NCBI GenBank assembly: GCA_017466325.1
Contig: JAFTUK010000016.1
Coordinates: forward strand, 1-40,543
DNA: 40,543 bases
Direction of reading: 5' to 3'
DNA from: Bacteroidaceae bacterium
Lineage (GTDB): Bacteria; Bacteroidota; Bacteroidia; Bacteroidales; Bacteroidaceae
The notes under the pieces were generated by a model. It did not search any database. It saw only the letters and a list, made by a program, of their open reading frames with translations, and was not told the origin of the DNA. How positions within the stretch are numbered: the stretch's first letter is position 1; the number at the start of each line of letters is the position of its first letter. Position numbers and translations under genes: made by a program. Positions 1-8,591 of this stretch are shown one piece after another.

Positions 1-1950
1 ACCAAGAAGAAGACGGCAAAGAGCGGGACTCCCGTTCTGGACAATTTCTGCACCGACCTGACGGCAAAGGCGCGCAAGGGCGAACTGGATCCCGTGGTAG
101 GACGCGAGAAGGAGATGGAGCGAGTTGCCCAGATCCTGTCGCGCAGGAAGAAGAACAATCCCATCCTCATCGGCGAACCCGGTGTGGGAAAGAGCGCCAT
201 AGTAGAGGGACTGGCACAGAGGATAGTGGAGCGCAAGGTGGCACGCCAACTCTGGGGCAAGCGCATACTGACGCTGGACATGGCCAGCATGGTGGCAGGC
301 ACGAAGTTCAGGGGACAATTTGAAGAACGTGTGCGCAATCTCCTCCTGGAACTTGAAAACAACCCTGATGTCATCATATACATAGACGAGATACACACCA
401 TAATCGGTGCCGGAGGTTCGCAGGGCAGTATGGATGCCGCCAACATGCTGAAACCGGCACTGGCGCGCGGGCAGATGCAGTGCATAGGCGCAACGACGAT
501 AGACGAGTTCCGCAAGACCATAGAAAAGGACGGTGCCCTGGACAGACGTTTCCAGAAAATCATAGTGGCACAATCCACCGCCGAGGAAACCCTGCAGATA
601 CTGCACCGTCTGAGACCTGCCTATGAAAAGCACCACAAGGTAGAGTACACCGACGAGGCACTGAACGCATGTGTAAGGCTGACCCAGAGATATGTCAGCG
701 ACCGTTCCTTCCCCGACAAGGCCATAGACGCCATGGACGAGAGCGGTGCGCGCATGCACATATTCAACATCCCCGCCAATATGGAGATAGACAATCTGGA
801 GACGGAATTGCGCGACATAGAGGAGCGGAAGAACCTGGCCATCAAGTCGCAGAACTACGAAACGGCGGCCGACCTCCGCGACGAACTACAGATGAAGTCC
901 GAACAACTGGAACAACTCCAGCGTGCATGGGTGGAAGAGCAGGAGCAGAACCGCACACAGGTTACGGCAGAAACCGTGGCACAGGTGGTAAGCATAATGA
1001 CCGGCATACCGGCCCACCGCATAGGCGACGAGGAAAACATCCGGTTGCGCCAGTTGCAGAAGAACCTGCAGGAGAGCGTGGTGGGACAGGACGAGGCGGT
1101 GCAGAAAGTGGCACGTGCCATACAGCGCAGCCGTGTAGGTCTGAAAGACCCCAACCGTCCCATAGGCACCTTCCTGTTCGTGGGACCTACGGGTGTGGGC
1201 AAGACCTACCTGACAAAGCGCCTGGCCGTGGAGATGTTCGGCAGCGAAGCATCGCTGATACGCATAGACATGAGCGAGTATGGCGAGAAGCACACCGTAA
1301 GCCGGATGATGGGTGCGCCTCCGGGCTATGTGGGCTACGAGGAGGGCGGCCAACTGACCGAGCGTGTAAGGCGCAAGCCCTATTCCATAGTGCTTCTGGA
1401 CGAGATAGAAAAGGCACATCCCGATGTGTTCAACATACTCCTGCAGGTGATGGACGAAGGAAGGCTGACGGATGGCAACGGTACGACAATAGACTTCCGC
1501 AACACCGTCATCATAATGACCAGCAACTCTGGTACCCGGCAGATAAAGGACTTCGGCACAGGCATCGGTTTCCAGAACCGCGCCACCGACGAGGACAGGA
1601 AACAGCAGACAAGATCCATCGTGGAGAAGGCACTGAAGAAGCAGTTCGCACCGGAGTTCCTGAACCGTCTGGACGATATTGTGTATTTCGACCAACTCTC
1701 GCGCGAAGATATCCGACGCATTGCAGACATAGAACTGAAGCCCTTGTTGCGTCGCATTGCCGAGATGAGCTATACTCTGGAACTCTCGGACGACACCATC
1801 GGAAAGATAGCCACCGAGGGCTATGACGTGCAATACGGAGCACGCCCCCTGCGCCGTGCCATACAGCGCATCATCGAAGACCCGATATGCGAGATGCTGT
1901 TGGCGGAACACCCCGAGGGGATAGGCGAAGACAAGGTAATAAGGATGTAG
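1..1950 (+). CDS. clpC: ClpC-type AAA+ unfoldase, 5' end missing
   Basis: This is the C-terminal three quarters of a Hsp100 unfoldase, which feeds proteins to the ClpP protease in the cytoplasm. The reading frame is open from base 1, so the N-terminal repeat domain lies outside the window. The segment LDPVVGRE leads into AAA domain 1 (Walker A GEPGVGKS, Walker B VIIYIDEIHT). A short middle region carries a UVR-like motif (NYETAADLRDEL, near bases 850-890), which points to ClpC rather than ClpB. AAA domain 2 follows (Walker A GPTGVGKT, Walker B SIVLLDEIEKA). An IGF tripeptide near base 1565 sits where ClpP-docking loops occur in this family; that role is inferred. The C-terminal domain with GARPLRRAIQR is complete. 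A purine-rich repeat starts just after the stop. Confidence 0.93.
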   Translation, partial: TKKKTAKSGTPVLDNFCTDLTAKARKGELDPVVGREKEMERVAQILSRRKKNNPILIGEPGVGKSAIVEGLAQRIVERKVARQLWGKRILTLDMASMVAGTKFRGQFEERVRNLLLELENNPDVIIYIDEIHTIIGAGGSQGSMDAANMLKPALARGQMQCIGATTIDEFRKTIEKDGALDRRFQKIIVAQSTAEETLQILHRLRPAYEKHHKVEYTDEALNACVRLTQRYVSDRSFPDKAIDAMDESGARMHIFNIPANMEIDNLETELRDIEERKNLAIKSQNYETAADLRDELQMKSEQLEQLQRAWVEEQEQNRTQVTAETVAQVVSIMTGIPAHRIGDEENIRLRQLQKNLQESVVGQDEAVQKVARAIQRSRVGLKDPNRPIGTFLFVGPTGVGKTYLTKRLAVEMFGSEASLIRIDMSEYGEKHTVSRMMGAPPGYVGYEEGGQLTERVRRKPYSIVLLDEIEKAHPDVFNILLQVMDEGRLTDGNGTTIDFRNTVIIMTSNSGTRQIKDFGTGIGFQNRATDEDRKQQTRSIVEKALKKQFAPEFLNRLDDIVYFDQLSREDIRRIADIELKPLLRRIAEMSYTLELSDDTIGKIATEGYDVQYGARPLRRAIQRIIEDPICEMLLAEHPEGIGEDKVIRM

Positions 1951-2095
1951 GAGAACGGAAAAAGTGGGGACCAGTCTTCGGAGTACCCGTAGTATTCGGA
2001 AAACTCAGGAAACCCGGACTTTCCCGAGGACCGCTTACTTCTCACCGCTCCTTAATAATCAGACAACAAACGTAAAATAAGTAATACAACATAAC
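1951..2095 (+). repeat. Intergenic repeat patch after clpC
   Basis: A 145-base gap with no gene. It begins with GAGAACGGAAAAAG directly after the clpC stop, like the purine-rich patches elsewhere in the window. It continues with TTCGGAGTA and TTCGGAAAACTC motifs near 1976-2005 that resemble those near 9061 and 36201. I see no clear TAnnTTTG box for htpG here. Confidence 0.4.
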
Positions 2096-3952
2096 ATGAA
2101 ACAAGGTAATATTGGGGTAACAACAGAGAACATCTTCCCCGTAATCAAAAAGTTCCTGTATAGCGATCACGAGATTTTCCTGCGTGAGATAGTGAGCAAT
2201 GCCGTAGATGCCACACAGAAACTGACAGCCCTTGCCGGAAAGGGTGAGTTCCAGGGAGAACTGGGCGAACTGAAGGTGAGCGTAAGCATTGACAAGGATG
2301 CCAAGACCATCACCGTGAGCGACAACGGTATCGGCATGACAGCCGAGGAGATAGAGAAGTACATCAACCAGATTGCCTTCTCAGGAGCCAACGACTTCCT
2401 GGACAAGTACAAGGACGATGCTCCGCAGATTATCGGACACTTCGGTCTGGGATTCTACTCAAGTTTCATGGTCAGCGACCGCGTGGACATCATCACAAAG
2501 AGTTACAAGGCCGAGGAACCCGCACAGAAATGGTCTTGCGACGGAAGTCCCGAATTCACACTGGAGGAAGTGGAGAAGGATGGCCGTGGTACAGACATCA
2601 TCATGCACATCAGCGAGGACTGCGAGGAATTCCTGGAGAAGCACAAGATCGAGAGCCTGCTGAAGAAGTATTGCCACTTCCTGCCCGTACCCGTTGCCTT
2701 TGGAAAGAAAAGCGAGTGGAACGAGGAGGAGAAGAAGATGGTGGACACACAGGAGGACAATATCATCAACGACACGGAACCCCTGTGGACACGCAAGCCC
2801 AGCGAACTGAAGGACGAGGACTACAAGGAGTTCTACCGCAAGTTGTACCCCATGGCCGACGAACCTCTGTTCTGGATTCACCTCAATGTGGATTACCCCT
2901 TCAACCTCACCGGTATCCTCTACTTCCCCAAGATAAAGAACCAGTTGGACATCCAGCGCAACAAGATACAGTTGTACTGCAATCAGGTCTTCGTCACCGA
3001 CCAAGTGGAAGGCATCGTGCCCGAATTCCTGACCCTTCTGCATGGTGTCATAGATTCTCCTGACATTCCCCTGAACGTGAGCCGCAGTTATCTGCAGAGC
3101 GACCAGAACATCAAGAAGATAAGCCAGTACATCACCAAGAAGGTTGCCGACCGTCTGAACGGCATTTTCAAGAACGACCGCAAGGAGTTTGAGGAGAAGT
3201 GGGACGACATCAGCATCTTCATCGATTACGGCATGCTCAGCGAAGAGCAGTTCTACGACAAGGCAAAGCAGTTCTTCCTGCTCAAGGACACCGACGGCAA
3301 GTTCTTCACTCTGGACGAGTACAAGACCCTGGCGGAAAGCAGCCAGACGGACAAGGACGGACAACTTGTCTACCTCTATGCCCAGGATGCACAGAGCCAG
3401 TACACATACATTGAAGCGGCAAAGCAGAAGGGATATAGCGTGCTGATGATGAACGGCCAGTTGGACACTCCTCTCATCAACATGTTGGAGCAGAAACTGG
3501 AGAAGACACACTTCAACCGTGTGGATGCCGACACCGTGGACAACCTCATCAAGCGCGACGACGCTGAGAAGGAGCAGTTGGACAAGGAGCAGGCAGAGAA
3601 GTTGCAAAACCAGTTCAAGGACCTCCTGCCCAAGATGGAGAAGGTGGAGTTCACCATACAGACACAAGCCATGGGCGAAGAACAGTTGCCTGTCATCATC
3701 ACCCAGAGCGAGTACATGCGCCGCATGAAGGACATGGCACGCCTGCAACCCGGCATGCAGTTCTATGGCGAGATGCCCGACATGTACAATATGGTTCTCA
3801 ATACCGACTCTCCTCTTGTAAAGGAACTTCTGGAAAACGAGAACAACGAGCGCATCAGCCAACTCATAGACCTTGCCCTCCTGCAGAATGGCATGCTCTC
3901 TGGCGAAGCACTGACCAAGTTCGTGAAGCGTTCGGTTGGAATGATAAAGTAA
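2096..3952 (+). CDS. htpG: Chaperone HtpG (bacterial Hsp90)
   Basis: An ATP-dependent cytosolic chaperone of the GHKL ATPase fold, 618 residues and single-domain for single-domain matching bacterial Hsp90. The N-terminal ATPase shows EIVSNAVDA (catalytic Glu and Mg-binding Asn), DNGIGM and GHFGLGFYSSFMV, the lid-flanking glycine motif. The middle domain has FWIHLNVDYPFNLTGILYFP and the conserved NKIQLYCNQVFV, then LNVSRSYLQ. The start ATG at 2096 puts MKQGNIGVTTENIFP at the N-terminus, as in homologues. It follows clpC by 145 bases on the same strand, so both neighbours are protein-quality-control genes. A hairpin with T-runs after the stop suggests transcription ends here. It is shorter than many Bacteroides HtpG proteins (about 680 residues from memory). 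Confidence 0.96.
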   Translation: MKQGNIGVTTENIFPVIKKFLYSDHEIFLREIVSNAVDATQKLTALAGKGEFQGELGELKVSVSIDKDAKTITVSDNGIGMTAEEIEKYINQIAFSGANDFLDKYKDDAPQIIGHFGLGFYSSFMVSDRVDIITKSYKAEEPAQKWSCDGSPEFTLEEVEKDGRGTDIIMHISEDCEEFLEKHKIESLLKKYCHFLPVPVAFGKKSEWNEEEKKMVDTQEDNIINDTEPLWTRKPSELKDEDYKEFYRKLYPMADEPLFWIHLNVDYPFNLTGILYFPKIKNQLDIQRNKIQLYCNQVFVTDQVEGIVPEFLTLLHGVIDSPDIPLNVSRSYLQSDQNIKKISQYITKKVADRLNGIFKNDRKEFEEKWDDISIFIDYGMLSEEQFYDKAKQFFLLKDTDGKFFTLDEYKTLAESSQTDKDGQLVYLYAQDAQSQYTYIEAAKQKGYSVLMMNGQLDTPLINMLEQKLEKTHFNRVDADTVDNLIKRDDAEKEQLDKEQAEKLQNQFKDLLPKMEKVEFTIQTQAMGEEQLPVIITQSEYMRRMKDMARLQPGMQFYGEMPDMYNMVLNTDSPLVKELLENENNERISQLIDLALLQNGMLSGEALTKFVKRSVGMIK

Positions 3953-4002
3953 TTTCACAACTCCGTATAATTACTCCGTTCATTTAGTTATCAACATATT
4001 AA

Positions 4003-4045
4003 GTCTCCCAATCCATAAATATGGTATGGGAGACGTTTTTCGTTT
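4003..4045 (+). terminator. Rho-independent terminator after htpG
   Basis: Arms GTCTCCCAATCCAT (4003-4016) and ATGGTATGGGAGAC (4021-4034) pair with two mismatches around a 4-base loop. GTTTTTCGTTTTT follows. Confidence 0.8.
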
Positions 4046-4137
4046 TTATACATAAGAAACAGGATCCATATTCTCGCGCATATTAAAATATATATGTATT
4101 TAGGGATTGCAAATGGAATAATTTTACAAAAAAGCGC

Positions 4138-4145
4138 TATCTTTG
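4138..4145 (+). promoter_or_regulatory. -7 box for glutamine synthetase
   Basis: TATCTTTG matches the Bacteroidota TAnnTTTG element; the upstream -33 region is weak. The box lies downstream of an in-frame ATG at 4094, so transcripts from this promoter cannot use that ATG. This supports the start at 4196. Confidence 0.7.
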
Positions 4146-4195
4146 TACCTGTAGGCATACCGAAAACATTAAAGAATCCCAAACAACATACTGCT

Positions 4196-5698
4196 ATGAA
4201 CAAGGAACTTGCAATGAATCCCAACAAACTGGTGGCCTTCCTGGGCAAACCGTGTAAGGAATTCACAAAGGCGGACATCGTCCGCTTCATCGAGGAGAAT
4301 GAAATCCGCATGGTGAACTTCATGTACCCTGCCGGCGACGGCAGGCTGAAGACACTGAACTTCGTGATAAACAACCTGGCATATCTGGATGCCATACTGA
4401 CCTGTGGCGAGCGTGTGGACGGCAGCAGCCTGTTCCCCTTCATCGAGGCAGGCAGCAGCGACCTCTATGTCCTGCCACGTTTCAGCACGGCCTTCCTGGA
4501 TCCCTTTGCCGAGATCCCTACCCTGTCCATGCTTTGCTCCTATTTCAACAAGGACGTAGAACCTCTGGAGAGTTCGCCCGAGAACACCCTGCGCAAGGCA
4601 TGCCGCGCCTTCAACGAAGTGACCGGCATGGAGTTCCAGGCCATGGGTGAGTTGGAGTACTATGTCATCGCCCCCGATACGGAAATGTTCCCTGCCACCG
4701 ACCAAAAGGGTTATCACGAGTCGGCTCCCTATGCCAAGTTCAACGAGTTCCGCACCCAGTGCATGGCATACATTGCACAGGCAGGAGGACAGATAAAGTA
4801 CGGCCACTCCGAGGTGGGCAACTTCACCATAGACGGCATGATTTACGAGCAGAACGAGATTGAGTTCCTGCCCGTGCGTGCCGAGGATGCTGCTGACCAG
4901 TTGATGATTGCCAAGTGGATTATCCGCAACCTGGCATACGAACTGGGTTACGACATCACCTTCGCTCCCAAGATTACCGCCGGCAAGGCAGGTTCAGGCT
5001 TGCACATACACATGCGTATCGTCAAGGACGGCCAGAACCAGATGCTGGATGGCGGCGTACTCTCCGCAACGGCTCGCCGTGCCATTGCCGGCATGATGGA
5101 GTTGGCACCTTCCATCACCGCCTTCGGCAACACCAACCCCACCTCATACTTCCGTCTGGTTCCCCACCAGGAGGCTCCTACCAACATCTGCTGGGGCGAC
5201 CGCAACCGTTCCGTACTGGTGCGCGTTCCCCTTGGCTGGGCAGCAAAGAGCGACATGTGCAAGATTGCCAACCCCTTGGAGAGCGAGAGCAACTACGACA
5301 CCTCGCAGAAGCAGACGGTAGAGATGCGCTCGCCGGACGGTTCTGCCGACATCTACCAACTGATTGCCGGTCTTTGCGTAGCATGCCGCCATGGCTTTGA
5401 GATGGAGAACGCACTGGAGATTGCCGAGAAGACCTACGTGAACGTGAACATCCACCAGAAGGAGAACGAGGACAAGTTGAAGGACCTGGCTCAGTTGCCC
5501 GACAGTTGCGAGGCAAGTGCCGATTGTCTGGAAAGCCAGCGCAATGTGTTCGAGCAGCACAACGTCTTCAGCCCCGCCATGATAGACGGTATCATCAAGC
5601 GTCTGCGCTCATACGGCGACAAGACCCTGCGTGCCGACATCAACGGCAACCAGGAGGAGATGCTGAAACTGGTGGAGAAGTACTTCCATTGCGGATGA
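4196..5698 (+). CDS. glnA: Glutamine synthetase, GS-I-like
   Basis: Makes glutamine from glutamate, ammonia and ATP, the main nitrogen-assimilation step. The protein is 500 residues from ATG 4196, near the GS-I size and well short of the ~700-residue GS-III also common in Bacteroidota. The beta-grasp part carries VNFMYPAGDGR and DGSS. The catalytic part shows GELEYYV and NEIEFLP (metal-binding Glu), GSGLHIHM (glutamate-binding His region), the ATP/glutamate stretch RLVPHQEAPTNICWGDRNRS, and VEMRSPDGSADIYQ. I do not see the NLYDLPPE adenylylation loop of the enterobacterial GS-I-beta type, so adenylylation control is unlikely. An upstream ATG in the same frame (4094) precedes the promoter box and is rejected. 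Confidence 0.92.
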   Translation: MNKELAMNPNKLVAFLGKPCKEFTKADIVRFIEENEIRMVNFMYPAGDGRLKTLNFVINNLAYLDAILTCGERVDGSSLFPFIEAGSSDLYVLPRFSTAFLDPFAEIPTLSMLCSYFNKDVEPLESSPENTLRKACRAFNEVTGMEFQAMGELEYYVIAPDTEMFPATDQKGYHESAPYAKFNEFRTQCMAYIAQAGGQIKYGHSEVGNFTIDGMIYEQNEIEFLPVRAEDAADQLMIAKWIIRNLAYELGYDITFAPKITAGKAGSGLHIHMRIVKDGQNQMLDGGVLSATARRAIAGMMELAPSITAFGNTNPTSYFRLVPHQEAPTNICWGDRNRSVLVRVPLGWAAKSDMCKIANPLESESNYDTSQKQTVEMRSPDGSADIYQLIAGLCVACRHGFEMENALEIAEKTYVNVNIHQKENEDKLKDLAQLPDSCEASADCLESQRNVFEQHNVFSPAMIDGIIKRLRSYGDKTLRADINGNQEEMLKLVEKYFHCG

Positions 5699-5937
5699 CA
5701 GGAACGGAAAACGAAAAACGGAAAACTATCATACCCCTCCGGAGCGTTGCTCCTCGTCACCCCTATCTTAGGGGGACAAAGAGGGTTAAGCGTTATTACC
5801 AACTTTCTCCCCCTGAGTGGGAGTCCCGAAAGGGAGGGGATATGATGAAACGGAATGGTGGGAACTGCGATTGAGCGAAAGCATGGTAGGGACACGGCAT
5901 GCCGTGTCCGATTTCCCCTAATAAAGTAGTGTATATC
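5699..5937 (+). repeat. Intergenic repeat patch after glutamine synthetase
   Basis: A 239-base gene-free stretch. GGAACGGAAAACGAAAAACGG starts 3 bases past the stop (5701 onward), a member of the purine-rich family seen at 26284, 31468 and 36147. The stretch then contains CCCCTGAGTGGGAGTCCCG-type sequence (5811-5829) and ends in the perfect palindrome listed next. No open frame here looks like a gene. Confidence 0.6.
5890..5909. repeat. 20-bp perfect palindrome, copy 1
   Basis: GGACACGGCATGCCGTGTCC equals its own reverse complement. An identical copy with matching flanks (GGTAG on one side) is at 11134-11153 in the opposite orientation. The ATG inside it creates false upstream starts (MPCP...) for neighbouring genes. 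Confidence 0.85.
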
Positions 5938-6951
5938 ATGACAAGACTACTTAACTGCCTTATGCTTCTGGGTGTCTTCATCCTTGCAGGTTGTTCGGCA
6001 TCCAAAGGCACTTCATCCGAAAGCGATTGGGTGCGGGTGACTAACGGCAACCTCTGGCTTACGGCCGGGGGAGACACCGTGCAGGCACACGCACCGGGGT
6101 TCCTGCGCCTGGGGGACACGTGGTACATGGTAGGAGAAGACCGCGGACGCGAATGGCGTCCTGATGTGAACCTGTACAGCAGCAAGGACCTCCAGCACTG
6201 GCACTTCGAGAAGAAGATAATAGAGAACGGTGTCACCAGCCCCGACCTCGGCAAAAGCCGTATGATAGAGCGTGCCAAACTGCTCTACAACAAGAAGACC
6301 AAGCGCTTCGTCGTATGGTGCCATTGGGAGTCGTCGAACTACGGAGCCTCTGAGGCGGCCTGTTTCTCCAGTGACAAGATAGACGGCACCTACCGTCTGG
6401 AATGGAGCGGACGCCCTCTGGGCATAAAAAGCAGGGACTGCAACGTGTTTGTGGATAGCGATGGCACGGCGTACTTCATCTCCACCACCGTGGAAAACCA
6501 GCACTTGGGACTTTTCCGCCTTTCGGACGACTACCTGTCCGTAGTGGAGCACACACGCCTGTTTGCCGGCCAGCGCCGCGAGGCACCTGCCATAGTCAAG
6601 TTGGGACAACGCTACTTCATGTTCTCATCTGCCTGCACGGGATGGGCGCCCAACCAGTGCAAACTCTCGTGGAGCGACAACCTGAAGGAAGGGTGGAGCC
6701 AACTGGAGAACATAGGCGACAACAAGGCTTTCCGCACCCAACCGGCCGCCATACTGGAGGTAAAGGGAACAAAGGACACCACCTACCTCTACGTGGGTGA
6801 CCGCTGGAAAGACCCCAATCTGGCACAATCCAAGACCATCATCTTCCCCGTCACCTTCACGGACACATCGTGCGACTTCCGCTATCGCGACAATTTCGAA
6901 ATAAACTTCAAGACCGGAGAGTGGAGAGAAGATGCTAAAGCGAAGAAGTAA
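5938..6951 (+). CDS. GH43 (subfamily 34-like) glycoside hydrolase lipoprotein
   Basis: A surface or periplasmic lipoprotein hydrolase with a five-bladed beta-propeller fold, probably an exo-acting galactosidase or arabinosidase; the exact sugar is not readable from sequence. The ATG at 5938 gives a short signal peptide ending in lipobox LAGC. GH43_34-type landmarks are AHAPGFLRLGDTWYMVGED, YSSKDLQHW, IERAKLLYNKKTKRFVVW, SRDCNVFVDSDGTAYFI, REAPAIVKLGQRYFMFSS, CTGWAPNQ and TIIFPVTF, all in the family's order. An earlier in-frame ATG (5899) lies inside a palindromic repeat and would bury the signal peptide. There is no SusC/SusD pair next to it, so it is not in a classic polysaccharide locus. 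No sialidase Asp-boxes are present. Confidence 0.82.
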   Translation: MTRLLNCLMLLGVFILAGCSASKGTSSESDWVRVTNGNLWLTAGGDTVQAHAPGFLRLGDTWYMVGEDRGREWRPDVNLYSSKDLQHWHFEKKIIENGVTSPDLGKSRMIERAKLLYNKKTKRFVVWCHWESSNYGASEAACFSSDKIDGTYRLEWSGRPLGIKSRDCNVFVDSDGTAYFISTTVENQHLGLFRLSDDYLSVVEHTRLFAGQRREAPAIVKLGQRYFMFSSACTGWAPNQCKLSWSDNLKEGWSQLENIGDNKAFRTQPAAILEVKGTKDTTYLYVGDRWKDPNLAQSKTIIFPVTFTDTSCDFRYRDNFEINFKTGEWREDAKAKK

Positions 6952-7020
6952 GGCAACAAAGAGCGTGCCTACACTCCACGCATAACAAACTACTAACAAA
7001 TAAACACACAACACAAACAA

Positions 7021-7593
7021 ATGAAAACAAGATTCATGATCATCCTGGCCGCCATGGCCTTCGTGTTCACATCATGTGGCAACAACGCCGCCAACAATGC
7101 AGAGCAGGCACAGGAGGCACCCGCTGCCCTGGAGATTGATAACGTGCTGGCATCTGCCGACAGTCTGGTAAACACAGAGATTACTCTGGAGGGAGTATGC
7201 ACCCACACCTGCAAGCATGGCGCAACCAAGATCTTCCTGATGGGAAGCGACGACACCAAGACCATCCGTGTGGACGCCGGCAGCCTTGGTTCCTTTGACC
7301 AGAAGTGTGTCAACAGCATCGTACGCGTAAAGGGTATCCTCAAGGAGGAGCGCATTGACGAAGCCTATCTCCAGCGCTGGGAGGCATCCGCTGCCGCCAA
7401 TACCGAGGAACACCATGGCGACGGCGAGGCTGGATGCAGCACAGAGAAGGCCGCACGTGGCGAGACCGCCAACAGCACAGAGGAGCGCATTGCCGACTTC
7501 CGCCAGAAGATAGCCGCACGCAAGGAGGCCACCGGCAAGGACTACCTGTCTTTCTATTTCGTAGAAGCACTGTCTTATGAAGTTGTCGAGTAG
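7021..7593 (+). CDS. Lipoprotein with OB-fold-like domain and CTHTCKHG motif
   Basis: A 190-residue lipoprotein: the signal peptide ends in FTSC with the lipid-bearing Cys at residue 19. The stretch from about residue 40 to 120 (ITLEGVCTHTC, then TKIFLMGSDDTKTIRVD, then VNSIVRVKGILKEE) has the strand pattern of the small OB-folds in Bacteroidota lipoproteins. Cys60, His62, Cys64 and His66 cluster in CTHTCKHG, which could bind a metal or be redox active; that is inference. The C-terminal third is charged and helical (EERIADFRQKIAARKEA). Its last 17 bases overlap the start of the PepSY-type membrane gene, so the two are probably translationally coupled and work together. Its biochemical function is not known to me. 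Confidence 0.78.
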   Translation: MKTRFMIILAAMAFVFTSCGNNAANNAEQAQEAPAALEIDNVLASADSLVNTEITLEGVCTHTCKHGATKIFLMGSDDTKTIRVDAGSLGSFDQKCVNSIVRVKGILKEERIDEAYLQRWEASAAANTEEHHGDGEAGCSTEKAARGETANSTEERIADFRQKIAARKEATGKDYLSFYFVEALSYEVVE

Positions 7594-8146
7594 CAAACTC
7601 CGCATCTGGTTGCGCACCATCCACCGCGACCTGTCGTTCTTCTTCTCCGGGATGATACTGATATATGCCATCTCGGGCTTTGTCATGAACCACAGAGACA
7701 GCATCAATCCGCACTACTCCGTCAGCCTCACCCACCATGTGGTAAAGGACCTGCCGGAGCAGGCCGATTTCAACAAGGATGCCGTTCTGCAACTGATGGA
7801 AACCGTGGGTGTGGAGGAGAACTACACCAAGCACTATTTCCCAAGTCCCGGCCATCTGAAGGTCTTCCTAAAGGGTGGCTCTTCACTGGAAGCAGATATA
7901 CAGACGGGAAAGGTTGCCTACGAATCCCTCACGCGCCGCCCGCTGATAAGCACAATGACCACATTGCACTACAATCCCGGACGTTGGTGGACATGGTTTG
8001 CCGATGCCTTTGCCGTGTCGCTTCTCATCATCACCCTCAGCGGCCTCTTCATGATAAAGGGTCCGAAAGGCATGTGGGGACGTGGCGGCATAGAGTTCAC
8101 ACTGGGCATACTGCTCCCCATAATACTGCTTCTGTTCGTAAAGTAG
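7577..8146 (+). CDS. PepSY-associated TM-helix membrane protein
   Basis: A 189-residue inner-membrane protein. Helix 1 (about residues 18-38, LSFFFSGMILIYAISGFVMNH) follows the IHRDLSF motif common in PepSY_TM proteins. A periplasmic section of about 90 residues includes LHYNPGRWWTW, and two C-terminal helices follow (AVSLLIITLSGLFMI and TLGILLPIILLLFV). Histidines at the first helix boundary resemble those of PepSY_TM proteins linked to iron, heme or reductase chemistry; the link here is inferred. It starts inside the preceding lipoprotein gene. A strong hairpin follows the stop, closing a two-gene unit. Confidence 0.82.
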   Translation: MKLSSSKLRIWLRTIHRDLSFFFSGMILIYAISGFVMNHRDSINPHYSVSLTHHVVKDLPEQADFNKDAVLQLMETVGVEENYTKHYFPSPGHLKVFLKGGSSLEADIQTGKVAYESLTRRPLISTMTTLHYNPGRWWTWFADAFAVSLLIITLSGLFMIKGPKGMWGRGGIEFTLGILLPIILLLFVK

Positions 8147-8210
8147 AGGTAGAGTTTCACAACCGAGAGAGACACACATCCCCACACAAGGGTGTGCAGA
8201 CGACATAACA

Positions 8211-8245
8211 CAATCAGGCCCCGACTCATCATCGGGGCCTGATTG
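8211..8245. terminator. Perfect 14-bp hairpin between convergent genes
   Basis: Arms CAATCAGGCCCCGA (8211-8224) and TCGGGGCCTGATTG (8232-8245) pair without mismatch around a 7-base loop. The position between two converging genes suggests a shared bidirectional terminator, although T-runs are short. Confidence 0.8.
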
Positions 8246-8266
8246 GTTTCGTAATGTTACTTCATG

Positions 8267-8446
8267 TTACTGAGCAGGAGCCCACTTGCAACGTACAGGA
8301 GAGACGATAGCGCCTTCTTCCTTCAACTGCTTCATAGCCTTGTCCACTTCCTTGCGGTCTATTCCGCTCAGTTCTGCTATCTTGCCTGCATTCAGTGGTG
8401 TACCTGCCTCCTTCATAACGGCAAGAACCTTGTCCTTTGTTTCCAT
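8267..8446 (-). CDS. Small winged-helix/HTH protein, 59 residues
   Basis: A short minus-strand gene from ATG 8446 to TAA 8267. It begins [20 protein letters not shown], then [20 protein letters not shown], then [19 protein letters not shown]. The order helix, helix-turn-helix ([18 protein letters not shown]), wing ([15 protein letters not shown]) is that of a compact winged-helix DNA-binding fold. It resembles small MarR/ArsR-like transcriptional-regulator proteins of Bacteroidota. A good promoter lies 65-100 bases upstream and a hairpin sits just past the stop, so it is a self-contained single-gene unit with a leader of about 65 bases. Regulated targets cannot be read from the sequence. Confidence 0.8.
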   Translation of the reverse strand: METKDKVLAVMKEAGTPLNAGKIAELSGIDRKEVDKAMKQLKEEGAIVSPVRCKWAPAQ

Positions 8447-8518
8447 AATCGTGTCTTTTATTTGTTAATAATATTCCTTGTTTAGTTCATCGGGTAGACA
8501 CCCGAATTGTAACGATTG

Positions 8519-8549
8519 CAAATATACGACAATTAGGCATGCCGTACAA
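8519..8549 (-). promoter_or_regulatory. Promoter of the small HTH gene
   Basis: On the minus strand, TTG (8549-8547), a 20-base spacer, then TATATTTG (8526-8519), matching the Bacteroidota -33/-7 pattern. Transcription should begin near 8512. Confidence 0.78.
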
Positions 8550-8591
8550 CTAATTTAGTTTGCTTTCAAGTATTTTAAGGAATATTAGAGA

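Noticed and set aside
2459-3958. 499-codon open frame on the minus strand opposite htpG
   Set aside because: It is the mirror of a GC-rich, well-matched htpG gene; its translation is low-complexity Leu/Val/His and has no family features.
4094-4195. 34-codon N-terminal extension of glutamine synthetase
   Set aside because: The -7 box lies inside it at 4138-4145, and the extension does not resemble the family N-terminus.
5899-5937. Upstream start (MPCP...) for the GH43 gene, and the similar one at 11144 for the nitroreductase
   Set aside because: Both ATGs lie inside the palindromic repeat, and both would bury a good lipoprotein signal.
5938-6951. Sialidase for the nearby sialic-acid genes
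   Set aside because: No Asp-box repeats (SxDxGxTW); the motif order fits GH43_34.
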